64,000 bases of DNA from Paralithodes platypus (GCA_032716605.1 CM064523.1:45478215-45542214), one strand, 5' to 3'. Shown: positions 20,861 to 31,763, numbered from the stretch's first letter. Numbers and translations: made by a program. Notes: generated from the sequence alone by a model not told the origin.

Positions 20861-21474
20861 AATAATAATCGGTAGACACTCAACATGTAATATAAGAAAG
20901 TATAATTATGTATTGATATATAAATAATACAATGCATTAGTAAGTAAATAAATATATAATTATTGTAGGCTACACAGGCCAGTCTCAGTTTACATTTTAC
21001 AAGTGTTCAAAGTAATATCCATTCTCATTATATTTTGGAGATTTATTGAAGAACTACTGTATATAATGGTGGTACATAGACAAAATACAACAACAGATAA
21101 CAGGAAGATCGTTGGCCTACAACAAAGTTATCTACTATATAAACTTAAATTTATGCTAGAAGGATAGATACGGAGAGATTACAGCCGTAAGAGAACATAT
21201 ATAAATCGAAAAGTGCACTAGGACAAAGTGAACAAATATATTGAAAAGAGAGAAGAAAGATCAAATGAAAGGGCAAGGGATGGTAATCCCTTACTCTCGT
21301 TAAGACTTTTCTGCTCCGAAACTCTTTCTACCCTGATCTGCCTCTAATCTCTCTCTCTCTCTCTCTCTTTTCGCCAACAACATTTCGCTCTTGCTGCTCG
21401 AAATTTGACCATAACTTGAGTACTCCATTGCTCATCCCCTTATGTGTTTGCATGAGCTGTAGCTAAGTGCTAGT
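20861..21474. other. Non-coding stretch
   Basis: AT-rich, with a short CT tract at about 21350-21370. No exon or element was recognised. Confidence 0.5.
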
Positions 21475-21958
21475 TTAACACCTTACGAGCGGCCTATGCG
21501 GTTTATTTATGTGTACCGCCCAGCGGGGTGTTTTTAGCCAAAATAGGGCTGTTTACGTGATCATTTTCATGCCTAAATAAGACCCAGAACGTAAAACAAG
21601 TATCTATCCCTGAAAGGGCATAAACAGAGCTTTCGAATGACACCATAACGATCCTTGTATGATGGATAGTTTTCTTGCAAAAACCGTGCAACGCGAGTGC
21701 AAAAAGCAGGTAATTCGGTACTTTTCGTATAATTGAGTAAGTAGCGAGTGAGAGAGGGAGGAGGGAGCTGAGATTTGTGTCAGTAGGTTCGCCGCGGTGG
21801 TCTGGAGCAGTCATACGCTCGCTAGTCTCCTGCCACCACTTGTCTCTCTCTCTCAGGCCATACGTGCTGAAATTGCCACTCGATCTATGTCGAGCGCCGC
21901 CACATAGTCCAGCTTTATTTAACTCGACTTAAGTGGTGAGCCGCTTTTTAAGGGTTAA
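21475..21958 (+). mobile_element. TTAA MITE-1, copy 2
   Basis: 484 bp from TTAACACCTTACGAGCGG to CTTTTTAAGGGTTAA. It is almost identical, in inverted orientation, to the copy at 25836-26322, so both moved or were duplicated recently. No open frame of transposase type. Confidence 0.85.
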
Positions 21959-22554
21959 CTGCCCTGTAGTTGCTTTGCATGTAATTTTGCTGTGTTTTTG
22001 ACTGATAAACGTTTGTTTGTCGAGACTGCCTTTGTTTACATTTGTACCGGTTAGTGACGACCGACGCTCTAAAGTAAGCAAACTATTTGCTTGTTTCATA
22101 TTATTAAGTTCTCGCACTTATTGCAGATATGTTAGCCTTCACTGTAGTTAAATGCTTAGCAAACCACCCAGTAGTTATCTTGCATGACATTGTACTGTAG
22201 TTTTGACGGATAAACGATTGTTTTTTTTTAAATTCTATTTGTCAAGTAGAGAGACGCCGCCGATACCAGCGCCACCTGCGTACGCATAAACACCCCCTCT
22301 TCTTGTATTATATATATCAAAGTCTAGCCAATACTGTACTTGGTTGAACTTTTTATCTTGGTTATCTATATAAATCGCACACACTAACATTTGTTAAGAA
22401 CGTTTTAATATTGGGTTAGAATAATTTAGTTACTGTAATACTTTTTGATAGCCTATCAGTCTATCAAGCGCATTTCAGATACTTGTCACCATATTAATAG
22501 GCCTCTCACACTCTTGCCAGGGATATTGCTAACTCCATTATTATTATTGTGTCA
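21959..22554. other. Sequence between MITE-1 and the element E 5' array
   Basis: Contains a two-copy, roughly 45-bp repeat: the motif TGCATG(T/A)(A/C)ATT, then TTTTTGACTGATAAACG at about 21965-22013 and again, as TTTTGACGGATAAACG, at about 22158-22217. This may belong to the 5' untranslated region of element E or to older flanking DNA. Confidence 0.4.
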
Positions 22555-23085
22555 TCCACTGTATAAACTAATATACAGGCTTTAACCCAACTGTGTCATA
22601 CTACTAACATCAAGTTTTGTTATTTTCAGGCATAACATTGTGTTCTATTGCTAACATATTCTTTTTGTGATTTACAGGCATTAATTGTATCATATTGCTA
22701 ACATAATTTTGTGTTACTGTACTGTATACTGTTTTCCAGTTTTCTCACTTGGCTAAATTAACCCGCTCCCATTTTTTTCATTAAATTGTGTAACAATGTT
22801 CTAGTCTATTTGTGATTTTCAGGCTTTAACTGTCATACTGCTAACATAAATTTATTTATTAATTTATTTTATTTTCAGGCATAAATTGTGTTCTATTGCT
22901 AACATATATTTTTTGTGATTAACAGGGATATTAATTTTATCATATTGCTAACAATTTTTGTTTGTGATTTTCAGGCATTAATTGTGTCACATTGCTAACA
23001 TAATTATGTTGTGATTTTCAGGCTTTAATTGTACCATTTTGCTAACGTAAATTTGTGTGATTTTCAGGCATATTGTGATTATATT
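22555..23085 (+). repeat. About ten ~47-bp repeats resembling 3' splice sites, 5' of element E
   Basis: Each unit carries a TGCTAAC or ACTAAC motif, then a T-rich run, then TTTTCAGGC or a close variant (TTTACAG, AACAG). The CAG ends fall at about 22578, 22629, 22677, 22739, 22822, 22878, 22925, 22974, 23021 and 23067, a spacing of mostly 46-56 bp. The CTAAC motifs lie 20-35 nt upstream of the CAGs. The last unit ends 21 nt before the ORF1 start codon at 23089. It may be a monomer array in the element's 5' untranslated region or promoter. Confidence 0.8.
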
Positions 23086-23088
23086 GTC

Positions 23089-24918
23089 ATGGCGCCGCAA
23101 CGAACCTGCACGATTTGTTCCGGTAGGTTTGGCACTACCATGTTTGTTGATACTAATGTCCAATTTGTAGATTCTGCCAGCTCCGAGAGAAGATGGCTTA
23201 TGAATTGAATGCAGCTCACGCAAGATCCCTGACTACGAAGCTTGAATCACTTCAAGAATTTGCCAAGCTCAACGTAGGAGTGCCCTTGGCCCAAGAAACC
23301 ACTACGATGTCAACCGCCATTCCAGTGCATGCAGTACCGGTAACCGGTACCAGTACCATACCAGCAGCTACCTTAGATTTTCAGAAAATAATAATGACTC
23401 TACTCTCACTCCCCCCCAGGACAACTTTCAGTTAGTGAGAAACAATGTGCGTTCCAGTACCAGTACCAGGAAGGTCATCCCGACAACATGCCAAAACCGC
23501 TTCAAAATTCTTGCTATTGACGAGGAAGAGGAAACAGAAGAAGTTCGGCTTGTGGGAGACTCCATGGTCCATGGCCAACTAGCCGAGTTCTGCGCCAGGG
23601 CACCCAGGACCAAAAAGCGATTCTGTATCCCAGGTGGCGGCGTGGACATCATTGTTGCGGCTGTGGAAGAGGTTTCCAGGCTCGCCCCCGCAAGCACTAC
23701 GTACGTCATTCACGTTGGATCTAACGATGTCCAACGCATGCGGTCAGAGGAACTACTTTGCAAGTACCGATGGCTGATCAGGTCCTGTGTATGTATGTAT
23801 GTATATGCTCAGGCCCAATCCCCACTTTCCCTATTTTTATTTTTATTTTCTATTTTACTCTTTTATTATGTTTTGCTTTATATTTTCTTGGGGGTGGCCG
23901 ACCCAAGGCGGAGCAAGAACAGGGAAAACACAATACACAAGACAAAACAACGAACAAACACAGACAAAACCCAAACCTCACTCACATCTAGGTCACCCAG
24001 GAGAACACCCAGAGACCAGGGTCACCAAGGTCGCTCCAGCACTCCCCCGGCCCCCGACCACCCGGAGAGGCTCCAATCTCGGCAGTCAGACATGCAGCGG
24101 AGCCAAAGCCACAAGCCCTCCCACCACACTTCCAGGCACACCCTTCATATTAATCGTCTCCCCGGGCCAGGCGCCTGATGGACTATTATCTAGTCCGACT
24201 TGCGCCCGACCCCTTCGCCCAAATGATCACGTGTTCACTCAACTATTCACAAGCATTCTCCATTCATTCCTGTTTATTACCACTTCCTTTGCCTGATCTA
24301 TAGTCATTCCTCTATCATCCAAAGCTTGTCTTACACAGTCTCTCCATCTCAATGGGGGTCTTCCTGCCCTTCTATCTCCCCTTGTATCTGACTCACATAT
24401 TCTCTTTGTAAGCCTTTCATCTCCCATTCGTTCAACATGAACATGACCATACCAGCTCAGCACCCTTCTGTCCACTCTGGCTGACAAATGTTCCTGCTGC
24501 CCCACTCTCCTACGTATCTCTTCATTCCTCAATCCGTCTCTACGAGTAACTCCACACATACTCCTCAAGCAGCTCATCTCCATCACATCCAGCTTTCTTC
24601 TCTTCTTTTTCTTCGGAGCCCATGTCTCAGCCCCATACATCACTGTTGGCACAACAATTCCTTGATACATCTAATAGAATTTTAATTTCAGGAATTGTTC
24701 CCCGGATTGATGTAGAAAACCGATTCTACAACATAGCTACCAGTACAAATCGCCGACTAGCCAAACTCTGCAGGGAGGAGGACATCGGCTTTGTCGACAC
24801 GTGGGATAATTTGTACTATGATAAATCTTTGTTTTCAGGAGATGGTGTACATCTCAATGAAGTAGGAGCTGCATGTCTTGGTCGTCTGCTGAACGATGCA
24901 GTCAAGGATTTCCTTTAA
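23089..24918 (+). pseudogene. ORF1 of element E: SGNH/GDSL-type esterase, split by an insertion
   Basis: Starts at ATG 23089 (MAPQRTCTICSGRF, two Cys pairs at most of a zinc-binding head). A frameshift after about 23200 leads to an alpha-helical segment. The SGNH hydrolase blocks follow: VGDSMVHGQ (nucleophile Ser, 23555-23563), HVGSNDV (Asn block, about 23711-23730) and, after the inserted LINE I fragment, SGIVPRID and DGVHLNEVG (Asp/His block at 24841-24867), ending at TAA 24916-24918. All four catalytic-type residues are present. The family is known as the CR1 ORF1 esterase, of unproven role in retrotransposition. It is inactive here because of the frameshift and the insertion at KYRWLIR. 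Confidence 0.8.
23783..24673 (-). mobile_element. LINE I 3' fragment inserted in ORF1 of E
   Basis: Antisense, 5'-truncated LINE 3' end. The C-terminal domain is open at 24670-24239 on the minus strand (VPTVMYGAETWAPKKK, MEMSCLRSMCGVTRRDGLRN, SWYGHVHVERM, GMTIDQAKEVVINRNEW), and is RTE-like by its WxGHVxRM block. An approximately 450-bp 3' untranslated region follows, ending in TATACATACATACATACA. The ORF1 esterase frame resumes on both sides, which defines the insertion. It is the same family as the split copy at 56650-59520. Confidence 0.8.
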
Positions 24919-24939
24919 AAAAACAGGGTCAACCGGGGG

Positions 24940-27148
24940 TATCCAGGCAGGGTAGTTTAAGTCAAATACGGACTGAAAATTCAGACAATACGCAGTCAAT
25001 AACATCCAACTCTAATACTCTTAAGGTGTTCTATGTAAATGCTCGTAGCATACGCAATACATTTTCAGATCTAGAGGAAATCGTGTTTACAGAACATTAT
25101 GATATAATCAGCATTACAGAATCTTGGTGAAATACGGAAGACAGAGACTTTTTTGGCGAATATACGCTTCCTGGTTATACTATGTTTGAGAAAAGTAAGA
25201 TCAATAGAAATGGAGGAGGAGTTCTGTTTTTTATAAAGGAAAGTATTAATCCCGTCTTAATGTCAAAACCTCAAATTGCGAATATAGACATATCTTGCGT
25301 ACTATTAAATAATAACCGAGGAACTAAAATAACACTAGCTTTATTATACAGACCCCCAGCTCAATCAGTGCAAACTGACAGTGAAGTTTATGAACAAATT
25401 GCAGAAATAACTAACATACAAGATACCGTAATTCTTGGCGATTTCAACTTACCCTTGACTAAATGACTAAGATATTCTTACTTCACATTCTGGACACGAC
25501 CTCTATGCTAAATTGCAAGGAAGTTAACTTTTTCAATTTGTACAATCTCTGACCAACCCGTGGTAATAATGTGCTTGACCTTGTACTCGCAACAAAAGAA
25601 GACTTGATAGAGAGTTTATATGTTGGTGATGAATTTAGTAACAGCGACCATCGTACGATAACTTTCAATTTAAAGTTTAATAGTAACAAACCAAATAGCA
25701 GCATTGAGAAAGTCCCTAATTTCAAGAAAGCAAATTTTCATAAACTTAAATCAATGCTTAAAGAAACTGACTGGAGCTTTCTGACTAACAATAACAACAT
25801 AAATACATCTTGGGAGTGTTTCACAACCACTTACCTTAACCCTTAATTAGCGGCGAGCAACATAAGTCGAGTTAAATAAAGCTGGACTATGTGGCGGCGC
25901 TCGACATAGGTCGAGTGGCAATTTCAGCACGTAATGTGGCTGAGAGAGAGAGACAAGTGGTGGCAGGAGACTAGCGAGCGTATGACTGCTCCAGACCACC
26001 GCGGCGAACCTACTGACACAAATCTCCGCTCCCTCCTCCCTCTCTCACTCGCTACATACGTCAATTATGTAGCCGAAAACGAATTACCTGCTTTTTGCAC
26101 TCGCGTTGCACGGTTATTGCAAGAAAACTATCCATCATACAAGGATCGTTATGGTGTCATTCGAAAGCTCTGTTTATGCCCTTTCAGGGATAGGTACTTG
26201 TTTTACGTTCTGGGTCTTATTTAGGCATGAAAATGATCACGTAAACAGCCCTATTTTGGCTAAAAACACCCCGCTGTGCGGTACATATAAATAAACCGCA
26301 TAGGCCGCTCGTAAGGTGTTAAGGCAGTGCAAGACTGCATACCATAAAAAATACGGCGCACAAGCCATAATGATAAGCCCAAATGGTGGAATAAAGATAT
26401 TTCAGACTGTCTGCTTGCTAAAAAGTTTGCTAATGATAGATTAAAATCCTCACAAAATGACGAAGAACGGGTGAAATTTGTAGAACTACGACGCAAAGCC
26501 AAAAAGTTAATTAAGCAAAGTAAAAAAAAAACTGGAGTTACATGTTGTGAGTCAAAGTAAAACAAATCCGAAATAATTCTACAGTTATATCAGAAAGAAA
26601 AAAGTAGTTACTTCAACTGTTTGACCGATAGTCGATGAACATGGAGAATACACCAAAGACGAAGTACAAATGAGTGATGCCCTCAATACCTTCTTTGCAT
26701 CAGTTTTTTACAACGAAGACCTCAGTGATATCCCTACACCATCGCCGATTCAGTATTGAAAATTCAGAGTTCTAAGCAATATCACCGTTACAGAAAGAGA
26801 AGTATTGAAGTGTTTAGATAAAGCTCAAGGTAAAGTAAATGCCTGGACCTGATACAATCTCACCTAGAGTTCTAAAGGAAATTAAAGAGCTGAGCTCTCT
26901 AACCACTGACATTGCTATTCAATATCCTATCCCGTCGGGAACTAACTGATCAGTGGAAGCTAGCCAATGTAACACCGATATTAAAAAAAAGGCAGCAAAT
27001 CCCTACCCAGTAACTATCGTCCAATTAGCTTAACCTTAGTTGTATGTAAAATGCTAGAAACTCATAAGATACTTCATAAATCACTTAGAGGCTAATAACA
27101 TACTTAAAGATACGCAACACGGCTTTCGTAACAAACGCTCCTGCTCCT
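24940..27148 (+). pseudogene. ORF2 of element E: endonuclease and start of RT
   Basis: Reads VFYVNARSIRNTFSDL (about 25027), ISITESW (in-frame stop right after), NGGGVLFFIKE, ITLALLYRPP, VILGDFNLPLTK (about 25430-25465), FSNSDHRTITF (about 25633-25665; SDH block), then after MITE-1 VSQSKTNPK, FYSYIRKKKVV, DALNTFFASVF (26560-26710) and the RT start (SNYRPISLT, LKDTQHGFRNKRSCSW). These are the endonuclease active-site blocks of APE-type LINEs followed by the linker. Numerous frameshifts and stops occur, and the polymerase catalytic motifs are missing because the copy ends first. Confidence 0.75.
25836..26322 (-). mobile_element. TTAA MITE-1, copy 3, inside ORF2 of E
   Basis: 487 bp flanked by TTAA. 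Removing the element and one TTAA rejoins the codons for TTYLK and AVQDCIP of element E, matching SNAVYECIP in the sister copy at about 47270. This is direct proof of a TTAA target duplication. Inverted relative to copy 2. Confidence 0.9.
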
Positions 27149-27165
27149 GGGGGGGGGGGGGGGGG
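27149..27165. repeat. Poly(G) tract at the break of element E
   Basis: Seventeen consecutive Gs exactly where the RT coding sequence of E stops and unrelated DNA begins. Confidence 0.9.
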
Positions 27166-28173
27166 TTGTGAGCCTCATGGATTTGATATGTTTTCGTCAT
27201 GTGAACCTGCTGTTACGGTACTATTGGCTTATATACCCTTAGCGCACCTGGCTCTGATACAAACTTCTCTAACTGTATTAATCTCAACTCATTATATACT
27301 TGCTGAATTAAAGTATTACTTTTACCAAGAACTATGATATATCTTGTAAACATTACTTATGATTAGAAAAGCCAAATACATTATTACCTAGTTATAATCA
27401 ATATCATTCGTACGTCAGGCAACGAAGAAGAGCAAGGGGGTTAGAAGAAAGGGGGGGAGAATGAATAGGGTTAGAGTGTAGGACGATAGGGGGTAGAATG
27501 GAATAATTTATGAACGAAAGGGGGGTAGTCTGCACGAAGCCTCCCAATTCCACCTCACTCGTTCCTGTACACTCTTGAACAAAAATATCTTCATATATGA
27601 AACTAAGCTGTCTACAGGTTGAATTAATTATACCGGGCTCATAACATTGCATACGATGTTCAATCATAAATAATTAAAGATCGTACCCACCATAACAAGC
27701 ACAATACCTCAATTACAACCAGTGACACTTGAATGAAATAGAAATCCCTAACAATGGATGTATAAATTAATTAATTGGTTGACCAACTAAATCATAAATT
27801 AATAAAAGTGGTAGACTATACAGTATGTCATATTACTAAAGATATTCTACAACATGATAGGTAAGTTTATATATTACTGTTCCTGGACAACTCAACCAGT
27901 AGGTCATTTCAATCAGTACATCTCAACTAGTGCCATATCGACCAGAGACAATTAAATTAGTGTTAAATTGATGGTCTAACGTATATGTACTAATCCTACC
28001 TCGCCTTTCAATGTTGGTTAAGTTGACACTGGCTGAGAGCTACTGCTTTGAATGAGTTGTCTAAAACCCCGAAGGTAAAATGTCTTAACATATAAGCATA
28101 AACCAATCTTAGCTACTATAATTATCTATATCAGGTTATGTGATGGCACTAGGCACTAAGGTTCAATAATATC
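27166..28173. other. Non-coding stretch
   Basis: No exon or element recognised. G-rich at about 27430-27530, otherwise AT-rich. Confidence 0.5.
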
Positions 28174-28602
28174 TTATCCTGTACAGCCCCAGCGACGCGC
28201 CTGACGCGTCGGCGATGTATGTAACGCACAGCCCCAGAGTTCACCCTAATTGCGCCGACCGTAACCTCAGGTGTAGCCACTCAAGAGGGCTCAGATTTGT
28301 ATGGGAACTGTGTACGTATCCCACGCAACCGTGCCGATGGTTGAAAACTCTCAAAGTCCACGTGCATGCGCGTGAGCGCGCAACCTGTTTTTTGGGGTAA
28401 TTGCCTTCAATTTTTTACTCTTGTAAAATACGTTTTCGGGGGCTCTGTAGGACCATTCTTTAAGCTTTTTGAGCGGTTTTTCGTGGTTTATCCTTCATTC
28501 CTAACCCATTCGCTATTGTTTCTGGAATAAAACAATTTTTTGAAAACCGGCCGGGTTCTGGTGAACAAACATTACAAAACTAGCCGGGGCTGGACGGGTT
28601 AA
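28174..28602 (-). mobile_element. TTAA MITE-3, copy 2
   Basis: Inverted relative to 16591-17036, with shared body blocks (GGCGCGTCGCTGGGGCTG on the minus strand, AACCGGCCGGGTTCTGG, GGAACTGTGTACGTATCCCA). The right end keeps ACGGGTTAA. The left end is TTATCCTGTACAGCCCC instead of TTAACCCGTACAGCCCC, so the terminal TTAA has mutated. Confidence 0.85.
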
Positions 28603-28800
28603 TGACATGCTCAGTGTAGTTGTAGATCAGCTTTAAGATCAGGAAATACTGTAGGCTACCATAATAGATACCTCCCCAACCACCCCCCCTGTATTTGTAT
28701 CTAAGTATACATCTATGTATTATGTATGATACAAAAAGTGTTAGTATGTACCGATAACCGAACATCTAGTTGTTTTTGTCATCTTGGTTTGTTATGGTAG

Positions 28801-28918
28801 GTTGCACGTATACCTACTGATCCATCTCCCCCAACCAATACTACGAGTGAGTGGCTCCTTAACCATGGAAGAGCCTATAATACTTCACGATCCTCGGATG
28901 TATACAGACCATCAACAG
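28801..28918 (+). CDS. Speculative host exon, product unknown
   Basis: A 118-nt open segment between a pyrimidine-rich 3' splice-like site (ending TTATGGTAG) and a good 5' splice site (ACAG then GTAATG). Frame 1 gives VARIPTDPSPPTNTTSEW, then LLNHGRAYNTSRSSDVYRP; frame 2 is also open. No domain was recognised. It could be chance. Confidence 0.2.
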
Positions 28919-29867
28919 GTAATGGCCGTAGTGGTGAGGGTGTAACTGAACCTACTGTAGTGTGTACTATATAGTTTTACAGACTGGCTGAGCGATAACA
29001 GACTGGCGGTAGTCGCAGAAATATTGGTTTGTGTGGTGTTGTGTGCAGGGTTTGTAGTGTGTATATAGTTATATACCTATCTATCCGTACACATGTGTAT
29101 GTGTGTGTGTGTGTGTGCAGGATGGGTGGGTTTGTGTTGTATCTGTCACTATAGAAGGTGTATCGGTAATGAATTGTGTTGTGTGGTATTGTTTGATGAA
29201 ATGTGCTCTACCTGTATTTTATAATTGTATGTGTATTTTGGGTGGCTATTTTGTTGCATGTCATGAACTATATAGTATGTCATTCTATGTTATAGTTTGT
29301 ATTGTATGGTGTTATTTTTAGTGAACGAGCTCATATTTCTATATATTATGGTGTTGTATATTATAGTATTATGTTGAGGTGGTGATGATGTAAACCTAAT
29401 TAAGACCGTAGAGTTATTTACTGTGTCTGCTACTGCATATATAAAGCATCTGCATGTAGCTACTGTAGCTAAACTGCAGCTTACCATACTATGTGCATCG
29501 TATGGGTTTTAGTAAACTTTTAAAACAAGGTTCCACTGGCCATCATTTCAAGTGGGCGAATGAAAAAAGGAAGAGATTAAACGATAGCCTTATATACGGT
29601 CCTGTAGTGCATGGTATAAATGAACCAAACCAATGGAACCCTTGCTACTGGACAGTCTAGTATTCGGATTACAGGAATACGTCAAAGGTGGAGGCAGATA
29701 CGTTAGTTAACGTGGACACCAGTGGAGGGTGATGATGGGAGTGGGTTGCGTGAACACCATTCGTTGTGGTAGGTTACCAACCTCACTGATTGATTGTTGG
29801 TGTTGGGGATATACTGTTTACTTACATCAAGGATACACAATATATATTAGTTCATGTTGCTATATTC
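28919..29867. other. Non-coding stretch, GT-rich
   Basis: GT-rich around 29030-29330 with a short (TG)n at about 29098-29117. No exon or mobile-element motif was recognised. Confidence 0.5.
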
Positions 29868-30052
29868 CACAGATTAACAACATACACAAACCTTCATAAA
29901 TACATAGGCTATACTGTATATGGTCACTAACGTACACCCAACACACAACACCCAACACACAGTACCGGTATAGTGAATATTTAGAAACTACCAACCTTGA
30001 CATCTGAGCTGACAGTACAGGGTACCATATGCTGCCTTACACCACGTAGGTC
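29868..30052 (+). repeat. Duplicated segment X, copy 1
   Basis: About 185 bp highly similar and direct to 31588-31763 (shared CACAGATTAACAACATACAC, TATATGGTCACTAACGTACA, CAGTACCGGTATAGTGAATA, GCTGCCTTACACCACGTA). The copies diverge immediately after CACGTA. It ends in a near-palindrome, TTACACCACGTAGGTCATGG then TGTAA. Confidence 0.85.
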
Positions 30053-30059
30053 ATGGTGT

Positions 30060-30127
<68 letters not shown>

Positions 30128-30528
30128 TGTTACAACAGTGATAGCGGGTTGTAATGAAGCCATAGATTGTGTAGACACTACACTAGACATGTGAAGATTG
30201 TTGAAAGTAATATACAGACACCAACACCATACTTACAGTATCATGTTTCGGCGTTGTTTGTAGTGAATTATGGAGACTGATGGTGGTGATGAAAATAATT
30301 AGATAATGGCAATATTTATGGTGATGCTGCAAGGTTATGTTGGTGATAATTGATAATTATATTGATGACCATTTTTGTTCAGAGAGTGGTAAATGGATAG
30401 TTCGATAAATATAAAAGAGATATTGAGAAACGACGAATAAATATATATGAAAAGATGAACATGGAAGAACAATCAACTAAGTGAAGCAACAGTGAACGAG
30501 GGGTTGGCTATATAGAGAGATAAGAATA

Positions 30529-30584
<56 letters not shown>

Positions 30585-31020
30585 AAGGTAAAGCAAGAGA
30601 AACTAAAGTGAAAATGGAAGAAAGGAGTGAAGGTGGAAGGTGAAATAAACGAGCAAGAGATGAAAGAAAATTAAAGAAAGCAGAGGGAGAGAGAGAGAGG
30701 GGGGTTGGGGGGGGGGGGGGAGTTCTAGGCATAGGTATAGGCAGGAGAGAGAAAATAAGTGTCCGGTAAAGTAAGGGAGAGGTAATTAATTTTTGTTTTT
30801 TGTTTTTTTGTAAGACCTCTGTCTACGTATTATGAGAAATCTGTTATCCTCCGGTAAATTACTGGGGTGAGTACAAGTAAATTATATGGTGGATAAACGT
30901 TTTTCATAATACGTGTTGCTAGCCCCAAACGTGCGAGCAACTGTGGCTTTCAACCATCAGACACATCTCCTTTTATTGATGTACATCAAACAACATGCAA
31001 CATACAAATAATATTTATAT
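30053..31020. repeat. GA-rich region duplicated near 42.4-44.6 kb
   Basis: Holds (GA)n at 30063-30127 and 30533-30580 and a poly(G) at about 30700-30720. Block 30128-30185 (ACAACAGTGATAGCGGG) matches 42476-42530. Block 30585-30790 (GAGTGAAGGTGG, GAGAGAGAAAATAAG, TCCGGTAAAGT) matches 44405-44640. The two source blocks are therefore one duplicated locus separated by different amounts of DNA. Confidence 0.7.
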
Positions 31021-31570
31021 TTACACCCTACCGCGGAAAGACTACGGATACACGACTCCTGCCCGGGCCTCTCTCAGTGGCATGGCCCAGTCGTACAGAG
31101 CTCATGACGCTGGTGGCATTGCCCCGGAGGATAGCCATCCCTAGTCGTTGTTTGAGCCAGAGGGTTTCCCGGGGTTCTCCTGAAACTTCTCTGATTTAGC
31201 GGCCTATTTCATTCACCATATTGAGGGTGGTAGGGCCGAAGACTCCTGATGTTTCGAACGCCAGAGGCTCGAACTGATGACTTCTGGCGAGGGCTTGATA
31301 CTTTTCTCACTTTCTACTTTCTGCTATCCGGGCGGCTTCACCTGTTTCGTTGGCGCTCCTGGTGATGTTGGTTATTGAGACAATGTCAACACACGTGGCA
31401 TCCCTCACGAGGCACCGGAAAATTCTTGTAAACAATGTAAGGGAAGGTGGTCATCCCATCTGGCCGTTTGTCGTCATCTCTGGTAAATCCTTGTGGTTCA
31501 AGGATCGATGCTCGGGTAGCACTCTGCAGGGCCCGTTTTATGACATAATTTAGTGCTGAGTGTCTTAATT
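31021..31570 (-). pseudogene. Fragment of a retroelement-associated nuclease-like C-terminal domain
   Basis: Minus-strand frames read RHSALNYVIKRALQSA, ILEPQGFTRDDDKRPDGMT (about 31570-31470) then, after a frameshift, DATCVDIVSITNITRSANET, FEPLAFETSGVFGPTTLNM, VSGEPRETLWLKQRLGMAIL and RGNATSVM (about 31390-31080). The spaced acidic/KRPD and D(A/V)T-C-D pattern resembles domains found C-terminal to reverse transcriptases in several invertebrate elements, possibly of PD-(D/E)XK type. This is from recollection of the pattern, not a search. In-frame stops at K*EK and GR*I plus the shift make it a pseudogene. Confidence 0.5.
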
Positions 31571-31587
31571 GACAGGTGGCTATGTTG

Positions 31588-31763
31588 CACAGATTAACAA
31601 CATACACAAACCTTCATAAATACATAGTCTATACTGTATATGGTCACTAACGTACACCCAACACACAACACACAGTACCGGTATAGTGAATATTAATCAT
31701 CTACCAACCTTCACATATGAGCTGACACTACACGGTACCATTTGCTGCCTTACACCACGTACA
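31588..31763 (+). repeat. Duplicated segment X, copy 2
   Basis: Direct repeat of 29868-30052, about 90% identical by eye. Continues into a different right flank (ACAGTCGGTCACC). Confidence 0.85.

Larger units (their letters stand above)
23089..27148 (+). mobile_element. LINE family E (CR1-like), copy 1
   Basis: Two-ORF non-LTR element: the upstream repeat array (22555-23085), ORF1 with an esterase-like domain, then ORF2 with endonuclease and the beginning of RT. It is interrupted by LINE I (about 23783-24673) and MITE-1 (25836-26322). It stops abruptly in the RT at the HGFRNKRSC motif, where a run of 17 Gs begins, so it is 3'-truncated, which is unusual for a LINE. A second, antisense copy is at about 45756-47925. 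CR1-type elements are known to carry ORF1 proteins with PHD-like and esterase domains. Confidence 0.8.

Noticed and set aside
23787..24296. Pro/Thr-rich open frames over the LINE I 3' untranslated region
   Set aside because: They oppose the 3' untranslated region of an antisense LINE and show no domain.
29868..31763. Segments X considered as LTRs of a retrotransposon
   Set aside because: No TG...CA ends, primer-binding site, polypurine tract adjoining the repeats, or gag/pol between them; the intervening coding fragment is a different type.
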